Source of the DNA: Thomasclavelia sp047249845
Lineage (GTDB): Bacteria; Bacillota_I; Bacilli_A; Erysipelotrichales; Coprobacillaceae
Length of the DNA: 64,000 nt
Reading direction: 5' to 3'
NCBI RefSeq assembly: GCF_047249845.1
Contig: NZ_JBKTWO010000001.1
Span: 65,228-129,227 of the forward strand
The notes beneath the pieces are model-generated. The model ran no database searches, had not been told where the DNA came from, and saw nothing but the letters and a program-made list of their open reading frames with translations. A program made the translations under genes and the position numbers. Positions 1 through 7,409 of the stretch are shown one piece after another. Within the stretch, counting starts at the first letter, position 1. Every line of letters begins with the position of its first letter.

Positions 1-570
1 ACTGGTGAAAAATTAGATGCTATTGATTTATTTTATCCAGATCGTATGGCTGATCGTATTCTTGGAATGGGAGATGTTGTATCTTTAGTAGAAAAAGTTC
101 AAGATGTCTATGATGAAAAAGATACGATGAGAACTTATAAGCGAATGCAATCGGGGCAATTTGGTCTTGATGATATGCTTTCACAAATGCAGCAGATAAG
201 AAAATTAGGACCTCTTTCTGGAGTGTTAAAAATGATTCCTGGAATGCCTAAAATTCCTAAACTTAATGATGAGGATTCAGATCGTAAGTTAAAAGAAACT
301 GAATCAATTATCTTTTCAATGACAAAAGAAGAACGACGTGACCCTAGCGTAATTAATCTAGCTCGAAAAGAAAGAATTGCAAAGGGATGTGGAAAAGACA
401 TTGCTGCAATTAATCGCTTATTAAAACAATTTGAAGAATCTAAAAAAATGATGAAAATGTTAGGGAATTTTGATCCTGAAACAGGAATGCCAACACAAAA
501 ACCTAAAAATACTAAAATGTTTGATCCAAACCGTAAAAAAGTCCGTCATAAAAAGAAAAAGAAAAAATAA
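1..570 (+). CDS. ffh: Signal recognition particle protein Ffh, C-terminal part (5' end outside window)
   Basis: The reading frame is open from base 1 (TGEKLDAIDLFYPDRMADRI) to the stop at 570, so this is the last 189 residues of Ffh, the GTPase of the signal recognition particle that delivers nascent membrane and secreted proteins to the Sec translocon. The visible part holds the end of the G domain (the TGEKLD and ILGMGD stretch) and the methionine-rich M domain that binds 4.5S RNA and signal peptides (for example MLSQMQQIRKLGPLSGVLKM and KEERRDPSVINLARKERIAKG). The tail is lysine-rich. An ATG at base 46 is internal, not the start. An intrinsic terminator follows. Identification is secure; only the missing N-terminus is unknown. 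Confidence 0.97.
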   Translation, partial: TGEKLDAIDLFYPDRMADRILGMGDVVSLVEKVQDVYDEKDTMRTYKRMQSGQFGLDDMLSQMQQIRKLGPLSGVLKMIPGMPKIPKLNDEDSDRKLKETESIIFSMTKEERRDPSVINLARKERIAKGCGKDIAAINRLLKQFEESKKMMKMLGNFDPETGMPTQKPKNTKMFDPNRKKVRHKKKKKK

Positions 571-575
571 ATTTG

Positions 576-610
576 AGATATCAGTATATATCTGATATCT
601 TTTCTGTTTT
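576..610 (+). terminator. Intrinsic terminator after ffh
   Basis: Perfect 9-bp inverted repeat AGATATCAG (576-584) and CTGATATCT (592-600) with a 7-base loop, followed by a T-rich tract (TTTTCTGTTTTT). It closes the ffh transcript before the lipoprotein gene. Confidence 0.8.
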
Positions 611-612
611 TG

Positions 613-621
613 TGGTAGAAT
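613..621 (+). promoter_or_regulatory. Putative extended -10 promoter for the lipoprotein gene
   Basis: TGGTAGAAT (extended -10) lies about 40 bases upstream of the lipoprotein start and just after the ffh terminator. There is no clear -35. The same TGn-TATAAT-like form recurs at other promoters in the window. Confidence 0.45.
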
Positions 622-663
622 GTAAATAATATATGTTTTAAAATTAATAAGTGAGGAATAGTT

Positions 664-1671
664 ATGAAGAAATTATTACTGTTGTTAATACTTACAGCTA
701 TTTTTATTACTGGTTGTATAAGTAGCAGCAATGATAAAGAAGCAAAATATATAATCATATATAATGATGCTCATAATTTAAAAACAGATGAGCCTAAAGC
801 GTATATGGATTTATATGACCAAGATGGAAAACTTATTAGCAATCAAGAATATCAAAATTATATTCAACGAATTCAAGAAGATGATAAAGAAATATTTTTG
901 TATGGGGATCATAAAGATATTTTAATTTATAATAAGGATAAAAAAGATTTTTCTATAGCTAAGACAAGTATAGCTAATATTGAGCAATTAAATCTATGTG
1001 AAAATGATTATTTGATTCACCGAAATTTAGGCTATCATGATGAAACTAAGTTATCTTATGATTTAGAGGCAATTTTATATGATCGTAAACATCAGGAATT
1101 ACAACATTATGATATGTTAGATGTAGAGGAACAAATAGTTGATGCAAAGATGACTTCGAATATCGTTGTTTTGTTTACTGATGGCTTAAATGAGATGGCT
1201 CCTATACATAGGGCACATATTTTAGATAAGGAAAGTGGTAAAGAATTAACGGTAGAGACATTTGAAAATCCTTATGAAGCTCATGTTTCTTTAATAGAAA
1301 ATGATAATATTTATTATTTATGTAATCAGGGAATAAAAGATATAAATAATCAGAAGATATATACTTTTCCTGAAGAAATTATAAAGCTGCTTGATGATGT
1401 TGAAAATGTAAGTATTGATATGATTGATAATATATGGTATTTAACAATTGATAAGGATAATTATGTTGTTAAAAATAAGATTGAAGAGAAAAATGAGATT
1501 ATTTTTAGTCATTTAAATAGTAAAGGGAATTTTTTGGCAGCCGTAAAGAGCAAAGATAGAAAGATTAATTTTTATAAGATAAATGATAATATGCAAGAAA
1601 CAAAATTACCAATTAAGTCGATTAAAATTAAAGATGATAATAAAGTATTTTCAATGATTATTGAATTATAA
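664..1671 (+). CDS. Lipoprotein of unknown function
   Basis: A 335-residue protein with a short lipoprotein signal peptide: Lys-rich start, leucine-rich core and a lipobox ITGC with Cys18 as the predicted lipidated residue. It should be anchored to the outer face of the cytoplasmic membrane. The mature part is acidic, hydrophilic and rich in short beta-strand-like segments (such as KEIFLYGDHKDILIYNKDKK), so a beta-propeller-like fold is possible but unproven. I recognise no family. It sits alone between two terminator-like structures, with its own putative promoter and a GAGGA-type ribosome binding site, inside an otherwise conserved ffh-rpsP neighbourhood. It is therefore probably a lineage-specific insertion. 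Confidence 0.8.
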   Translation: MKKLLLLLILTAIFITGCISSSNDKEAKYIIIYNDAHNLKTDEPKAYMDLYDQDGKLISNQEYQNYIQRIQEDDKEIFLYGDHKDILIYNKDKKDFSIAKTSIANIEQLNLCENDYLIHRNLGYHDETKLSYDLEAILYDRKHQELQHYDMLDVEEQIVDAKMTSNIVVLFTDGLNEMAPIHRAHILDKESGKELTVETFENPYEAHVSLIENDNIYYLCNQGIKDINNQKIYTFPEEIIKLLDDVENVSIDMIDNIWYLTIDKDNYVVKNKIEEKNEIIFSHLNSKGNFLAAVKSKDRKINFYKINDNMQETKLPIKSIKIKDDNKVFSMIIEL

Positions 1672-1760
1672 TTTTTTTATTGGCAGTAAAGTAAATCTGA
1701 TAAAAATAAACTTATTAATTCATTATTTTGTCTGATTAGATATTAATGTTTAATCTTTTG

Positions 1761-1792
1761 GTTATTAAAAAACGGATAATGGTTTTAATAAC
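1761..1792. repeat. Inverted repeat in the rpsP upstream region
   Basis: GTTATTAAAA (1761-1770) and TTTTAATAAC (1783-1792) form a perfect 10-bp dyad with a 12-base loop. No T tract follows, so it does not look like an ordinary terminator. It is one of two dyads in the 244-bp gap between the lipoprotein gene and rpsP; the rest of the gap shows nothing else recognisable. Confidence 0.5.
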
Positions 1793-1836
1793 AAGGTCGA
1801 TTTTAGTAATTACAAATTTAATATTTAAATAAATTG

Positions 1837-1884
1837 AGGTGTCAAGTAAAAAAACTTGACACCTTTAAAATGATATGTTAAAGT
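1837..1884 (+). promoter_or_regulatory. rpsP operon promoter with overlapping palindrome
   Basis: A consensus -35 TTGACA (1856-1861) is followed after 17 bases by TAAAGT (1879-1884), preceded by TGT (extended -10). The -35 lies inside the 3' arm of a perfect 11-bp dyad, AGGTGTCAAGT (1837-1847) and ACTTGACACCT (1854-1864), with a loop of six A. The dyad could be an operator, or a terminator with a poor T tract for upstream transcription. Confidence 0.75.
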
Positions 1885-1915
1885 GTACAAGTAAATTAAT
1901 TAGGAGGAAATATAA

Positions 1916-2188
1916 ATGGCAGTAAAATTAAGATTAATCAGAATGGGTGCTAAGAAAGCTCCTTTCTATAGAATTGTAGCAGCAGATTCTAGAGCTCCAA
2001 GAGATGGACGTTTTATCGAAATGTTAGGAACTTATAATCCTTGTACTAATCCTGCACAAGTTACAATCAAAGAAGAAGAAGTATTAAAATGGTTAAACAA
2101 TGGTGCACAACCATCAGATACAGTTAAAAACTTATTATCTAAACAAGGAATTATGAAAAAGTTTGCTGATTCAAAATTAGGTAAATAA
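1916..2188 (+). CDS. rpsP: 30S ribosomal protein S16
   Basis: 90 residues, the usual bS16 length. It begins MAVKLRLIRMGAKKAPFYRI and contains the family signature around ADSRAPRDGRFIEMLGTYNP. It binds 16S rRNA early in 30S assembly. The start follows AGGAGG with good spacing and the strong TTGACA promoter. It is first in rpsP-khpA-rimM-trmD, the classical order in Bacillota, with only 2 bases before khpA, so the two are translationally close. Confidence 0.98.
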   Translation: MAVKLRLIRMGAKKAPFYRIVAADSRAPRDGRFIEMLGTYNPCTNPAQVTIKEEEVLKWLNNGAQPSDTVKNLLSKQGIMKKFADSKLGK

Positions 2189-2190
2189 TT

Positions 2191-2439
2191 ATGGATTATG
2201 CTAAGATTCTTAAAGATATCGCAATTGAATTAGTTGAAGACAAAGAGCATTTAGAAGTGCGTGAAATGCCTTCTTTAGAAGATAATGTGGTTGTTTTGCA
2301 TGTGTATTCGGCTCAATCTGATATTGCTAGATTAATTGGTCGCAAAGGAATGATGGCTAATTCAATTAGACAATTAATGTCAGTAGCTGGTCGTAAGACT
2401 AATAAGAAACTAGATATTAAGTTTGAATCGTATGAATAA
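2191..2439 (+). CDS. khpA: KH-domain RNA-binding protein KhpA (YlqC)
   Basis: 82 residues, essentially one KH domain with the RNA-binding GxxG loop seen as IGRKGMMAN near residues 50-58. KhpA family proteins bind RNA, usually as a heterodimer with KhpB/Jag, and affect cell division and cell-wall growth in streptococci and relatives. The family assignment rests on length, the GRKG motif and the invariant position between rpsP and rimM. A terminator hairpin follows within the operon. Confidence 0.92.
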   Translation: MDYAKILKDIAIELVEDKEHLEVREMPSLEDNVVVLHVYSAQSDIARLIGRKGMMANSIRQLMSVAGRKTNKKLDIKFESYE

Positions 2440-2441
2440 TG

Positions 2442-2470
2442 ATAGATGTGCATAGCACATCTATTTTTTT
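2442..2470 (+). terminator. Intrinsic terminator or attenuator between khpA and rimM
   Basis: ATAGATGTGC (2442-2451) and GCACATCTAT (2455-2464) form a perfect 10-bp stem with a 3-base loop, followed by TTTTTT and then directly by the GGAGG ribosome binding site of rimM. It should lower rimM-trmD expression relative to rpsP. Confidence 0.8.
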
Positions 2471-2479
2471 GGAGGAAAA

Positions 2480-2989
2480 ATGGATAAAATTAAGATTGGT
2501 AAAATTGTGGGAACACATGGTTTAAAAGGTGAAGTTAAAATTAGGTCTAGTAGTGATTTTAGTGAGGAAAGATTTAAAAAAGGGAATTTTTTAATTGTTA
2601 GATATCAAGAAAATGATATTGAGTTAGAGATTGTTTCTTCTAGAGTTCACAAGAGTAATTATTTGATTTCTTTTAAAGATAATCAAGATATTAATTTAGT
2701 TGAAAAGTTTATTGGATCTTTTGTTTATGGTTTTAAGGATAAAGAGTTGTTGGATGATGATGAATACTTTTATGATGATTTAATTGGATTAGAGGTTAGT
2801 AGTACAGATGGTAAAATGATTGGAGCTGTTACATCAATTTATGATAATGGACGCCATGATATCTTAAATATTGATCATAATGGTAAAAATGTTGCTATTC
2901 CTTATGTAGATGCTTTTATTAAAAGTGTTGATATGGATAATAAGATAATCACTGTAGAATTGATTAAGGGGCTAATTGATGAAGATTGA
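2480..2989 (+). CDS. rimM: Ribosome maturation factor RimM
   Basis: 169 residues with the N-terminal RimM motif KIVGTHGLKGEVKI and a C-terminal PRC-barrel region (LIGLEVSSTDGKMIGAVTSI, then NIDHNGKNVAIPYVDAFI). RimM binds S19 and helps 30S head assembly. It starts after GGAGG (2471-2475). Its last 11 bases overlap the start of trmD, the conserved arrangement. Confidence 0.96.
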   Translation: MDKIKIGKIVGTHGLKGEVKIRSSSDFSEERFKKGNFLIVRYQENDIELEIVSSRVHKSNYLISFKDNQDINLVEKFIGSFVYGFKDKELLDDDEYFYDDLIGLEVSSTDGKMIGAVTSIYDNGRHDILNIDHNGKNVAIPYVDAFIKSVDMDNKIITVELIKGLIDED

Positions 2990-3698
2990 TATTTTAACAT
3001 TATTCCCAGAAATGTTTACTGGTTTTTTAAATACCTCAATCATAAAAAGAGCGATTGATAAGGAACTTGTTGAAGTTAAATTACATGATTTTAGAGAGTT
3101 TTCTAAAGATAAGCATAAACATGTAGATGATTATCCTTATGGTGGTGGACAGGGCATGGTATTGATGTGCGAACCAATTATAGAATGTTTAAAGACTCTT
3201 ATTACTGATGATAGTATTGTCATTTTAATGTCCCCTCAAGGTTTAACGTTGAATCATGGTTTAGCAGTTGAGTTATCTTATAAGAAGCATTTAATTATCA
3301 TATGTGGACATTATGAAGGGTTTGATGAAAGAATTAGAGATTACGTTGATATGGAAGTATCGATTGGTGATTATGTGCTGACAGGTGGAGAATTAGGCAG
3401 TATGGTTGTTAGTGATGCTATTATTCGTTTACTTGAAGGTGCAATAAAAGAGGATAGTCATCAGGATGATTCTTTTAGTCATGGATTATTAGAATATCCG
3501 CAATATACTCGTCCACAATGTTATGATGGAAATGCGGTACCAGAAGTATTGTTAAGTGGACATCATGAAAATATTCGTAAATGGCGAAAGTATCAGTCAT
3601 TGAAAAAAACCTATTTAAAAAGACCTGATTTATTACGATCATATCAATTTGATAAAGAAAGTTTAGAAATGATGAAAAAAATCAAAGAAAATGATTGA
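2979..3698 (+). CDS. trmD: tRNA (guanine-37-N1)-methyltransferase TrmD
   Basis: 239 residues from the ATG at 2979; an in-frame TTG at 2976 gives one extra residue but has poorer spacing from the AAGGGG ribosome binding site. It methylates G37 next to the anticodon, preventing +1 frameshifting. The SPOUT knot is visible in YGGGQGMVLMCEPI and VLTGGELGSMVVSDAIIRL, together with HYEGFDERI and the C-terminal RRPQ-like YTRPQCYDG. It overlaps rimM by 11 bases, implying translational coupling. Confidence 0.97.
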   Translation: MKIDILTLFPEMFTGFLNTSIIKRAIDKELVEVKLHDFREFSKDKHKHVDDYPYGGGQGMVLMCEPIIECLKTLITDDSIVILMSPQGLTLNHGLAVELSYKKHLIIICGHYEGFDERIRDYVDMEVSIGDYVLTGGELGSMVVSDAIIRLLEGAIKEDSHQDDSFSHGLLEYPQYTRPQCYDGNAVPEVLLSGHHENIRKWRKYQSLKKTYLKRPDLLRSYQFDKESLEMMKKIKEND

Positions 3699-3723
3699 TT
3701 TTTACAATATATTTCTTTATAAT
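3695..3723 (+). promoter_or_regulatory. rplS promoter
   Basis: TTGATT (3695-3700), 17-base spacer, TATAAT (3718-3723). It overlaps the trmD stop codon and places the transcript start just before the rplS leader structure. Confidence 0.7.
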
Positions 3724-3740
3724 AAAAAAGTCGCGAGACT

Positions 3741-3787
3741 GCAGATGTTCCGCTGGTTAATCGAATGAACATTTAAGACAAATTTGC
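3741..3787 (+). ncRNA. Ribosomal protein L19 leader RNA
   Basis: The 5' UTR of rplS contains a stem GCAGAT (3741-3746) with ATTTGC (3782-3787, one G-U pair) enclosing GTTC (3747-3750) with GAAC (3767-3770). The segments CCGCTGGTTAA and GAACATTTAAGACA resemble the L19_leader family of low-GC Gram-positives, a proposed autoregulatory structure. The call rests on position, pairing and recalled consensus; a covariance search would settle it. Confidence 0.7.
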
Positions 3788-3802
3788 TAAAGGAGAATAA
3801 AA

Positions 3803-4153
3803 ATGAATTTACAATTAGTAGAACAAATTACTAAAAAACAATTAAGAAATGATATTCCTCAATTTAAAGCTGGGGACACATTAAAAGTATTTGTAAAAAT
3901 TAAAGAAGGTGACAAATTCCGTATTCAGTTATTTGAAGGGGTTTGTATTGCAAGAAAAGGTAGCGGTATTTCTGAAACATTTACAGTAAGAAAAATCTCA
4001 TATCAAGTTGGTGTTGAAAGAACTTTCCCTATACATACACCAATTATTGATCATATTGAAGTAGTTAAAGTTGGTAAAGTACGTCGTGCTAAACTTCACT
4101 ATTTACGTGGTTTATCTGGTAAAGCTGCTAGAATTAAAGAAATTAGAAAATAA
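3803..4153 (+). CDS. rplS: 50S ribosomal protein L19
   Basis: 116 residues, the normal length of bL19, a protein at the 30S-50S interface. Motifs include FKAGDTLKVFVKI, the RIQLFEGVCIARKGSG core and the C-terminal RRAKLHYLRGLSGKAARIKE. It starts after AAAGGAG. It has its own promoter and leader RNA and is closed by a strong terminator, so it is probably expressed separately from rpsP-trmD. Confidence 0.98.
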   Translation: MNLQLVEQITKKQLRNDIPQFKAGDTLKVFVKIKEGDKFRIQLFEGVCIARKGSGISETFTVRKISYQVGVERTFPIHTPIIDHIEVVKVGKVRRAKLHYLRGLSGKAARIKEIRK

Positions 4154-4177
4154 GAAACGGATACCCGTTTCTTTTTT
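4154..4177 (+). terminator. Intrinsic terminator after rplS
   Basis: GAAACGG (4154-4160) and CCGTTTC (4165-4171) with loop ATAC, then six T. Confidence 0.88.
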
Positions 4178-4479
4178 ATTAAAAATATATAGATATAATT
4201 TTTTAAACGACATTAATCTTATTAAACTAATGATTATTATTTATAAAAATATTTAGTTAAAAAGTCTATATTATCATATTTGCTGATGTTTAAATCTTGT
4301 ATTATAACCATAAAAAATTGATGTTTTTATGGTTGTAATATAATAAATATAAAAATAAAACTGTTTACAAATATTAAAAAAGCAGATATTATTTTAGTAA
4401 TGGAAAAATTTTTTAATTAGGTTGAACTGGATGGTATATCTTTTTCTATTTCGATAATAACTTTGTAGGAGGCTTTGTA
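4178..4479. other. Gene-free AT-rich stretch upstream of lepB, with a large inverted repeat
   Basis: 302 bases without a credible gene. The one clear structure is an inverted repeat, ATTATAACCATAAAAA (4301-4316) against TTTTTATGGTTGTAAT (4324-4339), which pairs over 16 positions with one G-U. It lacks a T tract on the + strand. No good -35/-10 pair for lepB was found. Confidence 0.5.
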
Positions 4480-5025
4480 ATGGCAAAGAATAAGGAACTA
4501 ATCAAGTTTTCACTTGAAATGATAGCGGTTATAGCTATTGCTGCTGTGGTTTTTACTAAAATTGTAATTCCTGTACGTGTTGATGGGGAAAGTATGTATC
4601 CTACTTTACATGATAAAGATACTGCTATTGTAAATGCCTTATATTTAAGTAAAAGTGATATAAAAAGATTTGATATTATTGTTTTAAGATGTGATAAATT
4701 AGATAAAGATATTGTTAAACGAGTAATTGGTTTACCAGGAGATACAGTTGTTTTTAAAGATGATAAATTATATATCAATGGTACATATTATTCAGAGGAC
4801 TATCTAGATAAAAAATATATTGAAGAAGCAAAGGAAAGATATAGCACAGAATTATTTACTAATGATTTTGAAATTACTTTAGAAGATGATGAAATTTTTG
4901 TGCTTGGAGATAATCGACTTCGTTCCGCTGATTCAAGAACACTTGGAACATTCAAATATAGCGATATTATTGGTAAAAAAGGGATTATAATATATCCGTT
5001 TAGTAATATGAAGTTTATTAGTTAG
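4480..5025 (+). CDS. lepB: Signal peptidase I
   Basis: 181 residues, a short Gram-positive-type signal peptidase I. One N-terminal membrane segment (about residues 12-31) is followed by the catalytic serine in DGESMYPTL (Ser38) and the general-base lysine in KRVIGLPGDTV (Lys80). The C-terminal GDNRLRSADSRTLG box is also present. It cuts Sec signal peptides on the outer face of the membrane, and would be expected to process the giant protein encoded downstream. The start follows AGGAGG. It is followed after 11 bases by rbgA, so they are probably cotranscribed. Confidence 0.96.
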   Translation: MAKNKELIKFSLEMIAVIAIAAVVFTKIVIPVRVDGESMYPTLHDKDTAIVNALYLSKSDIKRFDIIVLRCDKLDKDIVKRVIGLPGDTVVFKDDKLYINGTYYSEDYLDKKYIEEAKERYSTELFTNDFEITLEDDEIFVLGDNRLRSADSRTLGTFKYSDIIGKKGIIIYPFSNMKFIS

Positions 5026-5036
5026 GGAGGTAAAGT

Positions 5037-5903
5037 ATGTCAAAACAGATTCAATGGTTTCCTGGACACATGGCCAAAGCACGAAGAGAAATTAGTGAAA
5101 AGATAAAATTGATTGATATTGTTATTGAACTGGTGGATGCAAGAGCACCGCTTTCTTCTAAAAATCCAATGTTTGATCAGATTTGTAATAACAAGCCAAG
5201 ATTAATTGTAATGACTAAAAAGGATTTAGCTGATGAAAGAATAACAGCTAGATGGATAGAATATTTTAAAAAGAAAAATATAGATGCAATATGTGTTAAT
5301 TTGAAGAATTTTAATGAGTATCAGTTAGTTATTAATGTATGCAAAGAAATTTTAAAAGAAAAGATGGAACGAGAAGCTAAACGGGGATTAAAACCACGGG
5401 CGATGCGGGCGATGGTGTTAGGAATTCCAAATGTTGGAAAATCCACATTTATTAATCGTTTAGCTAAGCGTAAAGCAACAGTTACAGGTAATCGTCCTGG
5501 TGTAACTAAGGCACAGCAAATTATTCGTGTTGATAAAGATTTTGAATTATTTGACACACCAGGAGTATTATGGCCACGGTTTGAAGATATCAAGATAGCT
5601 CGAAATATTGCTTTGATTGGATCGATTAAACAAGATATTTTACCATTAGATGAGCTATTTATATATGCGGTTAAATATTTAGAAACAGTCTATCCAAAAA
5701 AAGTGACTGATCGTTATGAAATTGAGATTGATTTTAATGATAATTGGGTAGAAAAAGCCTATGATGATATTGCTAAAAATCGTAAAATAAAACCGGTTCG
5801 TGGTTATACTGATTATGACCGTGTAATGGAAGTTTTTTTTAATGATATTTTTGATGGCAGTATGGGAGAGATAACATGGGAGAGACCAGATGAAACGCTA
5901 TGA
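5037..5903 (+). CDS. rbgA: Ribosome biogenesis GTPase RbgA (YlqF)
   Basis: 288 residues, a circularly permuted GTPase. The G4-type motif VMTKKDLAD comes first, followed by the P loop GIPNVGKST and then G3 DTPGVLWP. The N-terminus IQWFPGHMAKARREI is the family hallmark. RbgA acts late in 50S assembly, around incorporation of L16. It starts after GGGAGG and overlaps rnhB by 14 bases, the same rbgA-rnhB order as in Bacillus. Confidence 0.97.
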   Translation: MSKQIQWFPGHMAKARREISEKIKLIDIVIELVDARAPLSSKNPMFDQICNNKPRLIVMTKKDLADERITARWIEYFKKKNIDAICVNLKNFNEYQLVINVCKEILKEKMEREAKRGLKPRAMRAMVLGIPNVGKSTFINRLAKRKATVTGNRPGVTKAQQIIRVDKDFELFDTPGVLWPRFEDIKIARNIALIGSIKQDILPLDELFIYAVKYLETVYPKKVTDRYEIEIDFNDNWVEKAYDDIAKNRKIKPVRGYTDYDRVMEVFFNDIFDGSMGEITWERPDETL

Positions 5904-6510
5904 ATATGAGGCTAAATATTATCAAGAAGGTTATGATTATATAATTGGTTTAGATGAAGCGGGTCGGGGACCAATGGCTGGTGAGCTGGTAGTTGCAGGC
6001 GTTATTTTTCCAAAAGGTTTTTATGATGAAAGAATCAATGATTCTAAACAGCTTTCGGAGAAAAAACGCGAGGAATTATATACTCTAGTGATTGATAATG
6101 CTTTAGCTTATGATATAGAAATCATAAGTGTTGAGGATGTTGATGAACTTAATGTATATCAAGCAAGTAAGCAGGGAATGGAAAGATGTTTAGAAAATTT
6201 AAAACGTGAAAATATGTTTGCGTTAAGTGATGCCATGCCCTTAAATTATATACATCATGAAGCAATTATTAAAGGTGATGCCAAAAGTATTTCAATTGGT
6301 GCAGCAAGTATCTTAGCTAAAGTAACAAGAGATAAATTAATGAAGGAATATGCAAAGATATATCCTGAATATGGTTTTGATAAGCACAAGGGCTATGTTA
6401 CCAAGATGCATAAAGAAGCGATTGAAAAATATGGAGTTTGCCCAATTCATCGTAAATCTTTTGCACCTGTTCAAAGAATTCTTAATAAACAAATGTCATT
6501 TGATTTATAA
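5890..6510 (+). CDS. rnhB: Ribonuclease HII
   Basis: 206 residues. The metal-binding site is visible as GLDEAGRGPMAGELVVAG (Asp22, Glu23), followed by NDSKQLSEKKREEL and, at the C-terminus, GYDKHKGY-like GFDKHKGYVTKMH. It removes ribonucleotides and RNA primers from RNA-DNA hybrids. Its ATG lies inside the 3' end of rbgA, implying translational coupling. The last codons form the 5' arm of the downstream terminator. Confidence 0.97.
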   Translation: MKRYEYEAKYYQEGYDYIIGLDEAGRGPMAGELVVAGVIFPKGFYDERINDSKQLSEKKREELYTLVIDNALAYDIEIISVEDVDELNVYQASKQGMERCLENLKRENMFALSDAMPLNYIHHEAIIKGDAKSISIGAASILAKVTRDKLMKEYAKIYPEYGFDKHKGYVTKMHKEAIEKYGVCPIHRKSFAPVQRILNKQMSFDL

Positions 6511-6533
6511 AAATGACATTTGTTTATTTTTTT
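6484..6533 (+). terminator. Intrinsic terminator formed with the end of rnhB
   Basis: Perfect 18-bp inverted repeat: 6484-6501 (within rnhB) pairs with 6511-6528, leaving a 9-base loop that contains the stop codon, followed by TTTTTTT. Coding and terminator functions share the same bases. Confidence 0.88.
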
Positions 6534-6581
6534 GCAGTAATCACGGATTTGTTGAGGTAAAAGATAATGAGGTGATAAGTA

Positions 6582-7334
6582 ATGGAGGAAATTCTATTAT
6601 ATTTTTCGTTAAAATATCAAGGAGACTTTGATAAAATATATCAAGCTTTGGAGCGAAAAGAAAAAGTAGATAATTTATTAAAGGAAAAGTTATTAAAAAG
6701 TTTAAAATCGCAATATACAACCATAATATCAGAAGATTATCCTAGTTCATTAAAAGAAATCAGCTGTCCACCATTTGTCTTATTCTATTATGGTGATTTA
6801 ACGTTGACTGCTACTAAGTGTATTGGTGTTATAGGGATGCGTCACCCTAGCGACTATGGAATCGAAGTGACAAAAGTAATGGTGGCCAGCTTAACCAAAG
6901 AAAATTATACAATTGTAAGTGGTTTGGCTTTGGGAATAGATGTAATCGCACATAAAAGTGCAATGAACAATCTAGGTAAAACAATTGCAGTTCTAGGTAG
7001 TGGGATCGATTATTGCTATCCATTAAAAAACAAGTCAGTATATCAGGCAATGAAAAATAATCAGTTGGTTATTAGCGAATATCCTGGTAATTTAGTACCA
7101 AAGAAAATTAATTTTCCTCGAAGAAACCGCATAATTTCAGGGTTGAGTGAATCTATATTAGTAACCGAAGCAAATAAACATAGCGGAACAATGATTACAG
7201 TTGGCCATGCTTTAGAGCAAGGAAAAGATATTTATTGTATTCCTGGTAGAATAGATGATGCTTTGGGGTGTAACCATTTGATTCAGCAAGGTGCAAAATT
7301 GGTTATGAATATAAATGATATTATTGATGATTAA
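6582..7334 (+). CDS. dprA: DNA-processing protein DprA (Smf)
   Basis: 250 residues, shorter than many DprA proteins (about 280-370) because it has little beyond the Rossmann-like DprA core. Core motifs are GVIGMRHPSDYG, VSGLALGIDVIAHKSA, VLGSGIDYCYP, the basic patch FPRRNRIISGLS and GALEQGRD-like GHALEQGKDIYCIPG. DprA loads RecA onto incoming single strands in natural transformation, and the gene is also widespread in species not known to be competent. No C-terminal winged-helix domain is seen. It is followed by topA, the usual order. Confidence 0.94.
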   Translation: MEEILLYFSLKYQGDFDKIYQALERKEKVDNLLKEKLLKSLKSQYTTIISEDYPSSLKEISCPPFVLFYYGDLTLTATKCIGVIGMRHPSDYGIEVTKVMVASLTKENYTIVSGLALGIDVIAHKSAMNNLGKTIAVLGSGIDYCYPLKNKSVYQAMKNNQLVISEYPGNLVPKKINFPRRNRIISGLSESILVTEANKHSGTMITVGHALEQGKDIYCIPGRIDDALGCNHLIQQGAKLVMNINDIIDD

Positions 7335-7354
7335 ATACTTTTTTTAAATTTTTA

Positions 7355-7382
7355 TTGACAAAAGAATAAAAAACACTAATAA
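7355..7382 (+). promoter_or_regulatory. Putative topA promoter
   Basis: Consensus TTGACA (7355-7360), 16-base spacer, TAATAA (7377-7382), in the 75-bp gap between dprA and topA. Confidence 0.55.
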
Positions 7383-7409
7383 TTGTGTTATTCGTGTGGA
7401 GGAAATGAA

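Noticed and set aside
4301..4339. Terminator in front of lepB
   Set aside because: The stem is good but no T tract follows on the + strand, and no gene reads toward it on the minus strand.
6350..6631. A 93-codon + strand frame across rnhB and dprA
   Set aside because: It is out of phase with both genes and spans the rnhB terminator.
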